A stretch of DNA of 64,000 bases, taken from an uncultured Lysobacteraceae bacterium. GTDB taxonomy: Bacteria; Pseudomonadota; Gammaproteobacteria; Xanthomonadales; Xanthomonadaceae. The notes below the pieces were generated by a model. The model worked only from the letters and a program-made list of their open reading frames with translations, did no database searches and had not been told where the DNA came from. A program made the position numbers and the translations under genes. Position 1 is the first letter of the stretch. Every line of letters starts with the position of its first letter. The stretch is from positions 151,467 to 215,466 of the forward strand of contig CADECF010000004.1 in NCBI GenBank assembly GCA_902825775.1. Direction: 5' to 3'. This document shows positions 1 to 8,796 of the stretch, piece after piece.

Positions 1-358
1 CGGCGCTGGTGGCCTGGTACATCAGCGGATCGGTATAGAAGCTTTCCGGCACTTCCGCGCCGCGCGCGCGACGCACGCGCTCGACGTGCGGCAGGTAAGC
101 GCTGCCGTCGACGAATTCATACGCGCGCGGAAGCGGCGCAGCCAGTTGCGCCATGTCCAAATCGAACACGCCGTCGGCGCTGCCGTCGTTCAACGATTCG
201 GACAACGCGGCCAGGCGCGGCGCCAGGTTCGACCAGTCTTCCAACGCCTGCTGCAGGGTCGGCGCGATGCCGGTGGCCCGCACCGCGCGCGTCAAATCGC
301 GCGACACCACGATCAGCGTGCCGTCGCGGCCGCCCTCTTTCAGCGAACCGAGTTTCAT
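1..358 (-). CDS. Fumarylacetoacetate hydrolase (FAH) family protein, 5' part only
   Basis: Only the first 119 codons are inside the window; the gene runs off the left edge. It starts at an ATG with MKLGSLKEGGRDGTLIVVSR, the N-terminal pattern I associate with xanthomonad FAH-family hydrolases, which cleave C-C bonds of acyl-pyruvate-like substrates using a divalent metal. The metal ligands lie in the missing part. Because hppD and hmgA are also in this window, fumarylacetoacetase in tyrosine catabolism is a reasonable role, but 26 kb separate them and other FAH-family activities remain possible. Family call is confident, exact substrate is not. Confidence 0.75.
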   Translation of the reverse strand, partial: MKLGSLKEGGRDGTLIVVSRDLTRAVRATGIAPTLQQALEDWSNLAPRLAALSESLNDGSADGVFDLDMAQLAAPLPRAYEFVDGSAYLPHVERVRRARGAEVPESFYTDPLMYQATSA

Positions 359-445
359 TGAGCCCATCCGTTGGATGCGAAGGCCGAATTGTATTCGACC
401 GCGCCGCGCCGGGCTGCGGTTCGCCGCATGCGCCGTCGGAATGGA

Positions 446-1078
446 CTATTTCGCGGCCGTCGCCGGGCATCGGCCCTCGCGGAACAGCGTCCACTCGTCG
501 CATTGCTGGCCGTCGGGCAGCTTGCAGTCGGCCGACTGGGCGCCGTCGGCCGCGGTCTTGGCGATCGATACGCCGCCGCGTTTGGCGCAGTTGGCCGAGG
601 CGGGATTGGGCATGCCGACCGCCTCGTGGGACGAATCGCGTTGCGCCGTGGCGGCCTGGCGCAACTCTTTCTGCGCCTGGCGCACGGCCTTGACGTCGAC
701 CGGGCGGATCTCCTCGATCCAGCACGGAATCGACGGCACCGATCCGCCGCCGCGCACCAGCACCTTGTCGAAGCGCGCGGACACTTCGCCCATCATGTTG
801 GTGAGCGTGATCGCCGGCGCGTAGTCCAGATCGCGGCACGGCGCAGTCAGTTCCAACAGATAGGCCTGGTTGGGCCGCGTCCAGACCACCAGCGAGCGTT
901 CGTCCAGCGGCGTCCAGCCGTTGATGTCGTTGAAGTAGCGGAAGCTCTTGACGGGCTCGCCGGCGTGATCGCGGTACAGCGCGTACTTCTGACTGTCGCT
1001 GAGCTTGGGCGTGCCGGCGCACGCGGCGGCAATCCCAGCGACGCATAACAAGGCCGACAAACGGATGCCGCGTTTCAT
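446..1078 (-). CDS. Lipoprotein with DUF6491-like and DUF333-like parts
   Basis: 210 aa starting at the ATG that gives a lipoprotein signal peptide; hydrophobic residues 5-19 lead to a lipobox ending AAAC at Cys20. Longer upstream readings would bury the signal. Residues about 45-110 (FNDINGWTPLDERSLVVW and following) resemble the DUF6491 family of xanthomonad lipoproteins. Residues about 155-205 (GMPNPASANC, then LPDGQQCDEW) match the DUF333 pattern, a small cysteine-containing domain of haemolysin-like secreted proteins. Likely anchored in the envelope; function unknown. The combination in one chain is an inference from motif reading. Confidence 0.7.
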   Translation of the reverse strand: MKRGIRLSALLCVAGIAAACAGTPKLSDSQKYALYRDHAGEPVKSFRYFNDINGWTPLDERSLVVWTRPNQAYLLELTAPCRDLDYAPAITLTNMMGEVSARFDKVLVRGGGSVPSIPCWIEEIRPVDVKAVRQAQKELRQAATAQRDSSHEAVGMPNPASANCAKRGGVSIAKTAADGAQSADCKLPDGQQCDEWTLFREGRCPATAAK

Positions 1079-1456
1079 GGCCCACCTCCGATGGTGGCTG
1101 AGTCGTCTCGAATCGAAGCTTGCGCCGGACTGCGTTGCGGAATGCTGAATCGCGACGGCGCTGCCCGACAGCCGGTGCTCCGAACGTTGCCAAAGGCGTG
1201 ATGGCTGCAGCCTGCTTTTGCCGGTTGCTTGGACTGGCAGAGAGACTTCATGGCTCCAAGTCCGGTCGAGGCCCCAGGGCGGACCGGCGGCGGGCGCGGC
1301 GATCGCATCGCCGCGCCCGTTTTTTTGTGCGGAGGAAAGCTTCGTGCACGGCGCATGATGGGTCCGGTTCGCTTTCTCCGGTTGTTGATTCAGCGCGGTC
1401 GGCTGCACGGACTCGTCTGTGGCCTGCGCGCCCACTCACCGACTTGGAGACCGATC
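1079..1456. other. Intergenic region holding an isolated strong terminator
   Basis: This gap between the divergent lipoprotein gene and the autotransporter gene carries no convincing ORF. The long frame open across it from 1229 is only an upstream extension of the autotransporter frame. It must hold the lipoprotein promoter and the autotransporter promoter. Its clearest element is a plus-strand rho-independent terminator at 1292-1326 that no annotated gene uses. A smaller hairpin (CCGGTC 1262-1267 with GACCGG 1282-1287) lies just before it, so a small plus-strand transcript is possible. Confidence 0.5.
1292..1326 (+). terminator. Rho-independent terminator, no obvious parent gene
   Basis: A perfect 12-bp stem (GGGCGCGGCGAT, 1292-1303, pairing with 1307-1318) closes a CGC loop and is followed by G and seven T residues at 1320-1326. 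The T-tract is only on the plus strand. The nearest upstream gene is transcribed in the opposite direction, so this terminator implies a short plus-strand transcript or attenuation upstream of the autotransporter gene. Confidence 0.75.
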
Positions 1457-3637
1457 ATGATTTCGTTCCTTTCCCGCGCACGGCGACGCCGATGCGCGCT
1501 GACTGCGGCCATAGCCTGGTCCTTGGCCGCTTCTAGCGCAGCCTATGCCGGCGATGTCTGCGATTTCGAAACGGCCGGCGAAGCCGGCGGCGGCGGCGCT
1601 GCGAGTGGCCTGAGCAATGCCTTGGCGTGCGGCGCCGGCAGTCAAGCCGCCGGCACCCGAAGCGTCGCCCTCGGCTCGGAGAGCAACGCCTTCGGCAATT
1701 TCTCCGTGGCGGTCGGCGGGTTCGCGGAAGCCCTCGGCGTGCGTTCCGTCGCCGTAGGCATTTCGAGCCAGGCTTCCGGAAGCGAAAGCACCTCCGTCGG
1801 CGGGATCAGCGAAGCCTCCGGCGAACACGCATCGGCTTTCGGTGCGCACGCTACCGCCAGCGGCGACGGCAGTACGGCGGCCGGCAGCTACAGCGTGGCC
1901 AGCGGCGCGGGCAGTACGGCGCTGGGAGGCTGGCACGACGCCAACGGCGACGGTTCGTCCGATCCGGGGGAACTGACCCAGGCCACGGGCGATCGCGCCA
2001 GCGCTTTCGGCACCGGCGCCCGCGCACTATCGAACGACAGCACGGCCAGCGGTTATGCGAGCAACGCCAGCGCTTCCTTCGCCAGCGCGTACGGCGCGAG
2101 CAGCACCGCAGCCGCCGCCGCTACCGCAGTGGGCGCGTTGAGTTCGGCTTCGGGCGCGTCCAGCACCGCGACCGGCTTCTTCAGCAGCGCGAGCGGGCAG
2201 AACAGCGCGGCCTTCGGCGCGCAGGCCGTGGCCAGCGTCGACTACGCCACCGCGATCGGTTTCCAGAGCGAAGCCAGCGGACAGATCGCCACTGCGATCG
2301 GCGCCGGCAGCATCGCCAGCGGGTCTTTGAGCACCACCCTCGGCACTCAGAGCAAAGCGACGGCCACAAGCAGCACGGCCGTCGGCGCGGCCAGCATCGC
2401 CAGCGCCTTGGCCAGCACCGCCATCGGCCAGAGCAGCGACGCGACCGCAGAGCGCAGCACAGCGGTCGGCGCCGGCAGCCAGGCCATCGCCGAGAACAGC
2501 GCCGCCTTCGGCTACGGCAGCGCCGCGAATTCCGTGGGCGCGGTGGCGCTGGGCGTGGACAGCCTCGCTGCGGAGAACAACACCATCGCACTGGGTTTTC
2601 AGAGCCGGGCGATCACCCACGACAGCGTCGCCATCGGCGCGTTCAGCACGGCCAGCGGCGATGGCAGCATCGCTATCGGCATGTCGAGCAGCGCCAGCCA
2701 GTTCCACGGCATCGCCATCGGCGAAGACAGCCAAAGCACAGGCATGAATGCGATAGCGCTGGGCGCGTCGTCGATCGCCGACGAAGCCCATACGGTCTCG
2801 ATCGGCAATCAAGGCTATCAACGCCGGCTGGTGCATTTGGCGGACGGCATCGACGAGACCGACGCGGTCAACGTCTCGCAGTTGCACCCGTTCGCGACCG
2901 CGCTCGGCGGCGGCGCGAATTTCGCCGGCGGCGTGTTCGCCGCGCCGACCTATTCGATCCAGGGCAGCGACTACCACGACGTGGGCGCTGCGTTCGCGGC
3001 GGTGGACAGCAAGCTCACCGACCTTTCGGGACAAGGCGGCATTCCTGGGCCGCAAGGTCCGGCCGGCCCGCAGGGTCCAGCAGGTGCGCAAGGTCCTGCC
3101 GGACCGCAGGGGCCGCAGGGCCCGGAAGGCCAAGGCGGCAATCCCTTGAGCGTGGCGTACCAGGATGCGGGCAAAACCGACATCCAGTTGGAAGGCGCAG
3201 GCGGCACCGTGATCGGCAATCTCGCCGCCGGCGCCGTGGCCGACGATGCGGTCAACAAAGGACAGATGGATGCCGGCGATGCGCAGACCCTGTCGTCGGC
3301 CAATACCTACACCGACAACAAGGTCGCGCAGATCGCAGGCTTCGCCGGCGAGATCGGCGCCTTCCGCAACGACGTCAACCAGCGCTTCGCGAACCAGGAC
3401 AAACGCATCAGCCGGATCGGCGCGATGGGCACCGCGATGGCGCAGATGACCGCCAGCGCCGCCGGCGTCCGCCAGCGCAACCGCCTGGCCGTGGGCACCG
3501 GCGTACAAGCCGGCCACGCCGCCCTGGCGGTGGGTTATCAGCGCGCGGTCAACGACAACGCCACCTTCACCCTGGGCGGGGCCTTCAGCGGCAACGGCGA
3601 AGACACCGTCGGCATGGGCATGGGCATCGGTTGGTAA
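1457..3637 (+). CDS. YadA-type trimeric autotransporter adhesin with collagen-like segment
   Basis: 726 aa. I chose the ATG at 1457, preceded by GGAGA, because it places a signal peptide (charged start, hydrophobic stretch, AYA cleavage) at the N-terminus. Residues about 50-440 are a head of degenerate 14-16-residue repeats with GS.STA.G and AVG motifs typical of YadA/Hia heads. A neck-like motif (TDAVNVSQL) lies near residue 475. About residues 530-560 form a Gly-X-Y collagen-like run ([13 protein letters not shown] and so on). A coiled-coil stalk and a C-terminal membrane anchor of about 85 residues ending in Trp follow. Such proteins trimerise in the outer membrane and mediate adhesion. 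A two-hairpin terminator follows. Confidence 0.9.
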   Translation: MISFLSRARRRRCALTAAIAWSLAASSAAYAGDVCDFETAGEAGGGGAASGLSNALACGAGSQAAGTRSVALGSESNAFGNFSVAVGGFAEALGVRSVAVGISSQASGSESTSVGGISEASGEHASAFGAHATASGDGSTAAGSYSVASGAGSTALGGWHDANGDGSSDPGELTQATGDRASAFGTGARALSNDSTASGYASNASASFASAYGASSTAAAAATAVGALSSASGASSTATGFFSSASGQNSAAFGAQAVASVDYATAIGFQSEASGQIATAIGAGSIASGSLSTTLGTQSKATATSSTAVGAASIASALASTAIGQSSDATAERSTAVGAGSQAIAENSAAFGYGSAANSVGAVALGVDSLAAENNTIALGFQSRAITHDSVAIGAFSTASGDGSIAIGMSSSASQFHGIAIGEDSQSTGMNAIALGASSIADEAHTVSIGNQGYQRRLVHLADGIDETDAVNVSQLHPFATALGGGANFAGGVFAAPTYSIQGSDYHDVGAAFAAVDSKLTDLSGQGGIPGPQGPAGPQGPAGAQGPAGPQGPQGPEGQGGNPLSVAYQDAGKTDIQLEGAGGTVIGNLAAGAVADDAVNKGQMDAGDAQTLSSANTYTDNKVAQIAGFAGEIGAFRNDVNQRFANQDKRISRIGAMGTAMAQMTASAAGVRQRNRLAVGTGVQAGHAALAVGYQRAVNDNATFTLGGAFSGNGEDTVGMGMGIGW

Positions 3638-3658
3638 CCGACCCTTTTCAAGCGTTGC

Positions 3659-3726
3659 GGACGCTCCACCACCCCGGAGCGTCCCCGGCACGCCGCGCGG
3701 TGCTCCTGCCGCGCGGCGTTTTTTTT
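3659..3726 (+). terminator. Terminator of the autotransporter gene
   Basis: Two successive hairpins follow the stop codon. GGACGCTCC (3659-3667) pairs with 3676-3684. CGCCGCGCGG (3691-3700) pairs with 3709-3718 and is followed directly by eight T residues. The second is a canonical intrinsic terminator on the plus strand. Confidence 0.85.
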
Positions 3727-3736
3727 GCGGGCCGGC

Positions 3737-4288
3737 TTACGCCAATTGCTGGTTCAACCAAGCGCGCGCGAAGCGCAGGTCGCGCTCGACGGTCGGGATC
3801 GAGATGTCCAGTGCGCAAGCGATCTCCGAGTGTTCCATGCCGCCGAAATAAGCCATCTCCAGCCCGCGCGCGGCGCGCTCGTCGCGTTCGGCCAGCCGTT
3901 CGAGCGCCTGGTGCAGTGCGAGCACTTCCACTTCGGACGATTCTGCGCCCACGCGATCGGCATGCGACAGCGTCACGACCACCGCGTCGCTGCCGCGCTT
4001 GGCTGCTGCGCGGGCGCGCGCATGGTCCACCAGCACCGCGCGCATCTTCATCGATGCCAACGCGAAGAAATGGGCGCGGTCCTGCCAATCGATTTCGTTG
4101 CCGAACAGGCGCAGCATCGCCTCGTGCACCACCGCCGTGGGCTGCAGGGTTTCGCCGGCATGGCCGCGACGCATGCGCGCGGACGCCATGCCGCGCAAGG
4201 TGTCGTAGACCTGCTCGAGCAAGCGATCGCGCGAAGCGTTGTCGCCGCCGCGCCAATCGTGCAGCAATTGGGTGAAGTCGTCGCTCAT
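3737..4288 (-). CDS. ECF-type RNA polymerase sigma factor
   Basis: 183 aa. The region-2 part (LLEQVYDTLRGMASARM, then PTAVVHEAMLRLF) and the region-4 part (LEMAYFGGMEHSEIACAL with IPTVERDLRFARAWL) match the ECF sigma family grouped as PF07638, which directs RNA polymerase to a small regulon. No anti-sigma factor or protein kinase gene is adjacent, although such partners are common for this family. The neighbouring autotransporter gene is convergent with it. Regulon and signal cannot be read from the sequence. Confidence 0.88.
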   Translation of the reverse strand: MSDDFTQLLHDWRGGDNASRDRLLEQVYDTLRGMASARMRRGHAGETLQPTAVVHEAMLRLFGNEIDWQDRAHFFALASMKMRAVLVDHARARAAAKRGSDAVVVTLSHADRVGAESSEVEVLALHQALERLAERDERAARGLEMAYFGGMEHSEIACALDISIPTVERDLRFARAWLNQQLA

Positions 4289-4362
4289 CCCCGCTCGAGC
4301 CGGCTGGTCTGGTTCGTATCCCGGCGAATCCTAGCCGAGCCGATGCGGCGGCGCCATGCGGC

Positions 4363-5100
4363 TCAGTCTTCGCCCTGGAAGGCGCCGGCGCGATAGGTCA
4401 GCACCAGCGTGTCGCGATGGCCTTCGCCCTGCAGCGGCTGGATCGGCGTGGATTCGTGGATCACGCGCGCATCGTCGAGCAGCAGCAGCGACCACGGCTC
4501 GGTCAGCGTGAAGCGCTGGCCGTTGGGGCCGGCCGCTTCGAATACGCGCGTCTCGCCGCCTTTGATGCCATGGCGTCCGATCAGGAAAACCGCGACGAAA
4601 TCCACGCCGTCGCGATGCGCGCCTTCCGGCGTGGGCCGGCCGATGCCGTCGCTGGTATCGATACGGAACTGATGCGCCTCGACGTACCAGCGCGGCACGT
4701 CGCGCATCGTCGAAAATTTCTCGCCCAGCGCGCGCAGCAAATGCGTCCATGCCGGATGCGCGACGACGGCGCCGGAAATCGGCTCGAACCAGCGGTGCAT
4801 GCCGCCATGCAGCGCGTTGTATTCCTGCGATTGCCAGTGCGCGCGATGCGGCACTCGTTCGACAGCCGCGGCATCGACCACGAAGCAGGAATGGCGGCGG
4901 CGACGGTAGTTGCCGCCGTCGCGCAGATAGTTATCGGGAACCAGATCGTTCCAGCTCGGCGTCAGCGCATCCAATGCCGCCAGCGGCTGGTCGCACAACG
5001 TGCTGACCCCGTCCGGACTCAGCACCGCATAGCCGCGTTCGCGCAAGGCTGGCAAGACGGCGTCGGCCGGCGTGAACGGAGCGGAAAAGACGGCGACCAT
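4363..5100 (-). CDS. 2-oxoglutarate/Fe(II)-dependent dioxygenase, amino-acid hydroxylase-like
   Basis: 245 aa from the ATG at 5100; the frame stays open upstream but runs into a palindromic repeat, so the longer start is unlikely. The Fe(II) ligands look complete: His162 and Asp164 in AHRDGVDF, and His215 in ARVIHESTPI. The fold pattern resembles the 2OG-Fe dioxygenase family (PF10014) that contains free L-amino-acid hydroxylases such as isoleucine 4-hydroxylase. The substrate here is unknown, and the gene stands alone between a sigma factor gene and a repeat. Confidence 0.78.
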   Translation of the reverse strand: MVAVFSAPFTPADAVLPALRERGYAVLSPDGVSTLCDQPLAALDALTPSWNDLVPDNYLRDGGNYRRRRHSCFVVDAAAVERVPHRAHWQSQEYNALHGGMHRWFEPISGAVVAHPAWTHLLRALGEKFSTMRDVPRWYVEAHQFRIDTSDGIGRPTPEGAHRDGVDFVAVFLIGRHGIKGGETRVFEAAGPNGQRFTLTEPWSLLLLDDARVIHESTPIQPLQGEGHRDTLVLTYRAGAFQGED

Positions 5101-5265
5101 GGCGGCGGGGTTCGACTCCGGAAGGCGACGCCGCCGGGTTGCGCGGCGGCGGCGGATGCGCGGCATCGTACGGAGATGACGCGACGCGGGCAAACCGTGT
5201 CGTGAGCTGGCAAAAAGCGAAGGACCCGCTCGCGCGAGGCGGTTCGCCATGCCGCGAGCCGTTTC

Positions 5266-5348
5266 TGTGGGAGCGGCTTCAGCCGCGAGCTCTTTCCCCA
5301 AAATGCTACGGCCGGATGCAAGAGCTCGCGGCTGAAGCCGCTCCCACA
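5266..5348. repeat. Inverted REP-like pair, family 1
   Basis: Two inverted copies of a roughly 30-bp palindromic unit beginning TGTGGGAGCGGCTTCAGCCG face each other around a short spacer. The same unit recurs near 10.14, 12.2, 16.65, 29.95 and 42.26 kb. It fits the REP/REPIN class. It lies just upstream of the dioxygenase gene. Confidence 0.85.
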
Positions 5349-5365
5349 AGACCTACAGCAGCGAC

Positions 5366-5596
5366 TTAGGCGATGTATTCCCGATAGACCAGACTGCCTT
5401 CCACGCCGTTATTGGCGTCGCTGCCCGGGCATTGCCGATTGCCGACGTAACGCCTTTCCCAGGTCTGCGAGCCGCCGTTTTCCTGATAGCCGCAGAACGT
5501 GGTCCCAGCGCCTGCGGACGCGTTGCCGGCGACTCCGAACGTCATCACCAAGCCGGCGACGACCGCGGCTGCGCTCAAGCAAAGGTTGGTTTTCAT
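5366..5596 (-). CDS. Small secreted protein, unknown function
   Basis: 76 aa. Residues 1-28 form a Sec signal peptide (MKTN, hydrophobic stretch, then AGNASAGA cleavage region). The mature part of about 48 residues holds two cysteines (FCGYQENGG and NRQCPGSD), which could form one disulfide. I do not recognise the family. The gene is monocistronic, with the repeat pair beyond its 3' end and tRNA-Gln upstream on the same strand. ATG start with GGAGGGAATCGGA before it. Confidence 0.65.
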   Translation of the reverse strand: MKTNLCLSAAAVVAGLVMTFGVAGNASAGAGTTFCGYQENGGSQTWERRYVGNRQCPGSDANNGVEGSLVYREYIA

Positions 5597-5807
5597 TCCG
5601 ATTCCCTCCGAATCAAAGGCGGGACGATCGTTTGCGAAAGTCCCATCGATGGCGATGCCGGCGGACGCTTGCCGGATCCGATGCCGAAGCCCGGTCCATC
5701 ATGCGTCGTTATCGGATGGCGAAGTCCCGCCGGACAATGACCGCGCTGCATGCGCGGCGGAGAAAAACCTAACACACCCGCGCGCGAGCGACCGCGACGC
5801 GACGCGC

Positions 5808-5838
5808 AAAAAAGAAAGCCCGCACGAGGCGGGCTTTC
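5808..5838 (-). terminator. Terminator downstream of tRNA-Gln
   Basis: On the minus strand GAAAGCCCGC (stem 5829-5838 with 5814-5823) closes a five-base loop and is followed by six T residues (5813-5808). It lies about 60 bases after the tRNA and probably ends the tRNA transcript. Confidence 0.8.
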
Positions 5839-5896
5839 GTAACAGCGTTGCGCGATGCCGGCATCGGCTGTCGCGCTCGCATCGGCGACTTTGAAA

Positions 5897-5971
5897 TGGC
5901 AGCCCCGGATGGATTCGAACCACCGAATGCCTGAGTCAGAGTCAGGTGCCTTACCGCTTGGCGACGGGGCT
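5897..5971 (-). tRNA. tRNA-Gln (anticodon CTG)
   Basis: 75 nt including an encoded CCA end. Acceptor arm AGCCCCG/CGGGGCT, anticodon stem CCTGA/TCAGG with loop CTCTGAC, giving anticodon CUG, and a T-arm with GGTTCGAATCC. It closely follows the layout of E. coli glutamine tRNAs. It lies downstream of rplM-rpsI on the same strand and has its own terminator. Confidence 0.95.
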
Positions 5972-6015
5972 GTAGGACGCGGCGATTGTAACGCCGCGGC
6001 CGTGGAACAGGCGAA

Positions 6016-6408
6016 TCAGCGCTTAGAGAACTGAGTGGCGCGACGCGCTTTGTGCAGACCGACCTTCTTGCGCTCCACTTCGCGCGCGTCGCGGGTCATG
6101 AACCCGGCCTTGCGCAGCGGCGACTTCAGCGACTCGTCGTACTCGACCAGCGCGCGGGCGATGCCCAAGCGGATCGCACCGGCCTGGCCGGTGGTGCCGC
6201 CGCCGATGGCGGTGACGACGATGTCGAACTTGTCGGTCATCTGGGTGAGCTCGAGCGGCTGGCGCACGATCATGCGCGCGGTCTCGCGGCCGAAGAACTC
6301 GTCCAGCGGACGGTCGTTGACGGTGATGTTGCCGCTGCCCTTACGCAGGAACACGCGGGCGGTGGAGGACTTGCGGCGGCCAGTGCCGTAATTTTGGGTG
6401 ATTGCCAT
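6016..6408 (-). CDS. rpsI: 30S ribosomal protein S9
   Basis: 130 aa, the usual length. It starts [20 protein letters not shown] and ends with the conserved basic tail [17 protein letters not shown], whose last residues reach into the ribosomal P site. The ATG at 6408 lies two bases after the rplM stop, so the pair is one operon with likely translational coupling, as in most bacteria. Confidence 0.98.
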   Translation of the reverse strand: MAITQNYGTGRRKSSTARVFLRKGSGNITVNDRPLDEFFGRETARMIVRQPLELTQMTDKFDIVVTAIGGGTTGQAGAIRLGIARALVEYDESLKSPLRKAGFMTRDAREVERKKVGLHKARRATQFSKR

Positions 6409-6410
6409 GA

Positions 6411-6839
6411 TCAGATATCCAGGACTTGCGGCTGCTGGGCGGTATGCGGGTGCTCGGAGCCTTTGTAGACCTTGAGCTTGCGGTACATGGCGCGGCCGAG
6501 CGGATTCTTCGGCAGCATGCCTTTCACGGCGATCTCGATGACGCGCTCGGGGTGGCGATCCAGCGCCTGCGCCAGCGTCTCGGTCTTCAGGTTGCCGATA
6601 TAACCGGTGAACCGGTGATACAGCTTGTCGGCCAGCTTGTTGCCGGTGACGTGGATCTTTTCCGCGTTGATCACGACGATGTAATCGCCGGTGTCGACGT
6701 GCGGGGTGTAGACGGGCTTGTGCTTGCCGCGCAGACGGCGGGCGAGCTCGGAACTCAAGCGGCCCAGGGTCTTGCCGGTAGCGTCGACGAGGTACCAGTC
6801 GCGCTGGACGGTCTCGGACTTGGCGGTGAATGTCTTCAT
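6411..6839 (-). CDS. rplM: 50S ribosomal protein L13
   Basis: 142 aa, full length. It starts [20 protein letters not shown] and carries the family motifs [23 protein letters not shown] and [19 protein letters not shown]. It is an early-assembly protein of the large subunit. First gene of rplM-rpsI; the operon promoter should lie in the 135 bases between its start and the palindromic repeat at 6975. Confidence 0.98.
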   Translation of the reverse strand: MKTFTAKSETVQRDWYLVDATGKTLGRLSSELARRLRGKHKPVYTPHVDTGDYIVVINAEKIHVTGNKLADKLYHRFTGYIGNLKTETLAQALDRHPERVIEIAVKGMLPKNPLGRAMYRKLKVYKGSEHPHTAQQPQVLDI

Positions 6840-6974
6840 GACGAACTCTGTTCTCGGTGTTTGGTCGGGCTGATTCCGGCAGGAACCTGACGGAATTTTG
6901 CCTCGCGTTGTGAATTGCGGGAACGCAAGAGCGGAAATGATACCGGCCGGGCCTGTCCGCCGCAACCCGACCCC

Positions 6975-7052
6975 GTAGCCCGGGTAAGGCCGAAGGCCGC
7001 ACCCGGGGTGGTGTCGGGTCCCGGGTGCGGCCTTCGGCCTTACCCGGGCTAC
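6975..7052. repeat. Long inverted repeat, family 3
   Basis: A near-perfect palindrome: GTAGCCCGGGTAAGGCCGAA and its continuation are mirrored around a short GGTGGTGTCGGG centre. It lies between the divergent rplM and coq7 genes. Related elements with a different inner half lie at 53573-53651 and 61209-61302. Confidence 0.85.
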
Positions 7053-7084
7053 CGCTGGACGGCTATTGGCGGGAACATATCCCC

Positions 7085-7723
7085 ATGAACCGTCTGCAGA
7101 CCCCCCTAGATCTCTTCATAAGCGAGTCCCAACGCGCCCTGGAGACCGTTTTCGGCAATCCGCCGGCCACCCGTCCCAATCCGGCCGCCGATACGGCCGA
7201 CGTCGAATTGGACGAGGAAGAACGCCGCCATGCCGCCGGCCTGATGCGGATCAACCACGTCGGCGAAATCTGCGCCCAGGCCCTGTACAGCGGGCAGGCC
7301 GCAGTCGCACGCGATCCTGCGACGCGCGAGCACCTGCTCGAAGCAGCGCAGGAGGAAACCGATCACCTGGCCTGGTGCGCGGATCGGCTGCGCGAACTCG
7401 ACAGCCGCCCCAGCCTGTTCAATCCGGTCTGGTATGCCGGCAGCTACGCGATAGGCGCACTGGCCGGCTTGCGCGGCGACGGCTGGAACCTGGGTTTCGT
7501 GGTCGAGACCGAACGTCAGGTCGAGGCGCACCTGGACGAACATCTGCAGACGCTGCCCCCGGCCGACCTGCGCAGCCGCGATATCCTGCGCACGATGAAG
7601 GCAGACGAAGCCCGCCACGCCGACAACGCCGAACAGGCCGGCGCGCGGATCCTGCCGCAGCCGGTGCCGACGATCATGGCGGCGGCGTCGAAGCTGATGA
7701 AGGCGGTGGCGTACCGCTTTTGA
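7085..7723 (+). CDS. coq7: Demethoxyubiquinone hydroxylase Coq7
   Basis: 212 aa. The ATG at 7085 is chosen because the frame upstream of it is palindromic repeat. It is a diiron carboxylate protein: [28 protein letters not shown] and [14 protein letters not shown] supply the expected Glu/His ligands in two four-helix repeats. It hydroxylates 2-polyprenyl-3-methyl-6-methoxy-1,4-benzoquinol in ubiquinone synthesis at the inner membrane. Coq7 replaces UbiF in many xanthomonads. Convergent with speD, with a repeat between. Confidence 0.95.
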   Translation: MNRLQTPLDLFISESQRALETVFGNPPATRPNPAADTADVELDEEERRHAAGLMRINHVGEICAQALYSGQAAVARDPATREHLLEAAQEETDHLAWCADRLRELDSRPSLFNPVWYAGSYAIGALAGLRGDGWNLGFVVETERQVEAHLDEHLQTLPPADLRSRDILRTMKADEARHADNAEQAGARILPQPVPTIMAAASKLMKAVAYRF

Positions 7724-7728
7724 CGTTG

Positions 7729-7847
7729 CCCCCTTTGGAAAAGGGGGCGGATCGCCCGAAGGGCGATTTGCTTTTGATCTTGATCCGCTTCTGCCTGGTT
7801 GAAAAGCAAAAGCAAATCCCCCTTGCCCCCCTTTTTTCGAAGGGGGA
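7729..7847. repeat. Inverted repeat between coq7 and speD, family 7
   Basis: A CCCCCTTTGGAAAAGGGGG hairpin and an arm GCCCGAAGGGCGATTTGC are partly mirrored by GCAAATCCCCCTTGCCCCC and a second CCCCC...GGGGG hairpin. It sits between two convergent genes and may serve as a bidirectional transcript end. The T6 run near 7833 belongs to this element. Confidence 0.75.
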
Positions 7848-7862
7848 AACAGCGAGGGCAGA

Positions 7863-8654
7863 TCACTCGACCAAGTTGCGGCCGTGGAACAGCTCTTCGA
7901 TCTCGCGCTTGAGCAGCGTCTCGATCTTCATCCGGTCTTTGAACGAGAGGTTCTTGGCCTTTTCCTCGAACAGGTACTGGTCCAGGTCGAAGTCCTTCAG
8001 GTGCATCTTGGTGTGGAAGATGTTTTCCTGATAGACGTTCACGTCCAGCATTTCGTAACGCGACTTGACGTTCTTGGCCAGGAAATCCTGGATCGAATTG
8101 ATCTTGTGGTCGATGTAGTGCTTCTTGCCCTTGATGTCGCGGGTGAAGCCGCGCACGCGGTAGTCCATCACCACGATATCCGATTCCAAGCTTTCGATCA
8201 GATAGTTCAACGCCTTCAACGGCGAGATCACGCCGCAGGTCGCCACGTCGATGTCGGCGCGGAAGGTGGCGATGCCGTGCTGCGGGTGCGTCTCGGGATA
8301 GGTGTGGACGGTGATGTGGCTCTTGTCCAAATGCGCGACCACGGCGTCCGAGATTACGCCTTTGGCGGCCGACTTCTCGATCACCGGCTGCTCGCTGATC
8401 AGGATCGTCACCGAGGCGCCCTGCGGATCGTAATCCTGGCGGGCGATGTTGAGGATGTTGGCGCCGATGATGTCGGCCACGTCCGTCAGGATCTGGGTGA
8501 GCCGGTCGGCGTTGTATTCCTCATCGATGTACTCGATGTAACGCTGGCGCTCCTCCTCGGACACGGCGTAGCACACGTCGTAGATATTGAACGAGAGCGC
8601 TTTGGTGAGGTTGTTGAAGCCTTGCAGCTTCAGGCGCGGCAGTGGCTTGACCAC
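7863..8654 (-). CDS. speD: S-adenosylmethionine decarboxylase proenzyme
   Basis: 263 aa from a GTG start (GTG GTC AAG CCA), which matches the known xanthomonad N-terminus VKPLPRL. The longer open frame reaches upstream without support. It belongs to the single-chain SpeD type of about 264 residues; [12 protein letters not shown] contains the serine converted to the pyruvoyl cofactor during self-cleavage. It makes decarboxylated SAM, the aminopropyl donor for spermidine. Divergent from clp. Confidence 0.95.
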   Translation of the reverse strand: MVKPLPRLKLQGFNNLTKALSFNIYDVCYAVSEEERQRYIEYIDEEYNADRLTQILTDVADIIGANILNIARQDYDPQGASVTILISEQPVIEKSAAKGVISDAVVAHLDKSHITVHTYPETHPQHGIATFRADIDVATCGVISPLKALNYLIESLESDIVVMDYRVRGFTRDIKGKKHYIDHKINSIQDFLAKNVKSRYEMLDVNVYQENIFHTKMHLKDFDLDQYLFEEKAKNLSFKDRMKIETLLKREIEELFHGRNLVE

Positions 8655-8796
8655 GGCGGTCGTCCCCCGATCAGGGCTGGCGAAGAAGGGCGCGATTATG
8701 AGGCAAACCGCCCATCGGCGATATCGTCCATGGCACAAAGTTTGCTGTGCGCTTGTTCAGGCCCTAAGCTTCGGGCTTCACCGACCTGTCTAAGCC

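Noticed and set aside
1600-2780. Possible tandem DNA repeat or CRISPR-like array
   Set aside because: The periodicity is degenerate, about 42-48 bp, and encodes the 14-16-residue head repeats of the autotransporter; there are no conserved repeats with unique spacers.
2027-3691. 554-codon minus-strand frame inside the autotransporter
   Set aside because: Shadow of the repetitive head DNA; no start signal and no recognisable domain.
1627-4275. 882-codon plus-strand frame across the autotransporter and beyond
   Set aside because: It is out of frame with the clear YadA-type protein and is almost entirely Arg/Gln/His; it also runs antisense through the sigma factor gene.
7833-7838. T6 run taken as a coq7 terminator
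   Set aside because: It is part of the family-7 inverted repeat and has no adjacent stem placed as in an intrinsic terminator, although the whole repeat may still end transcripts.
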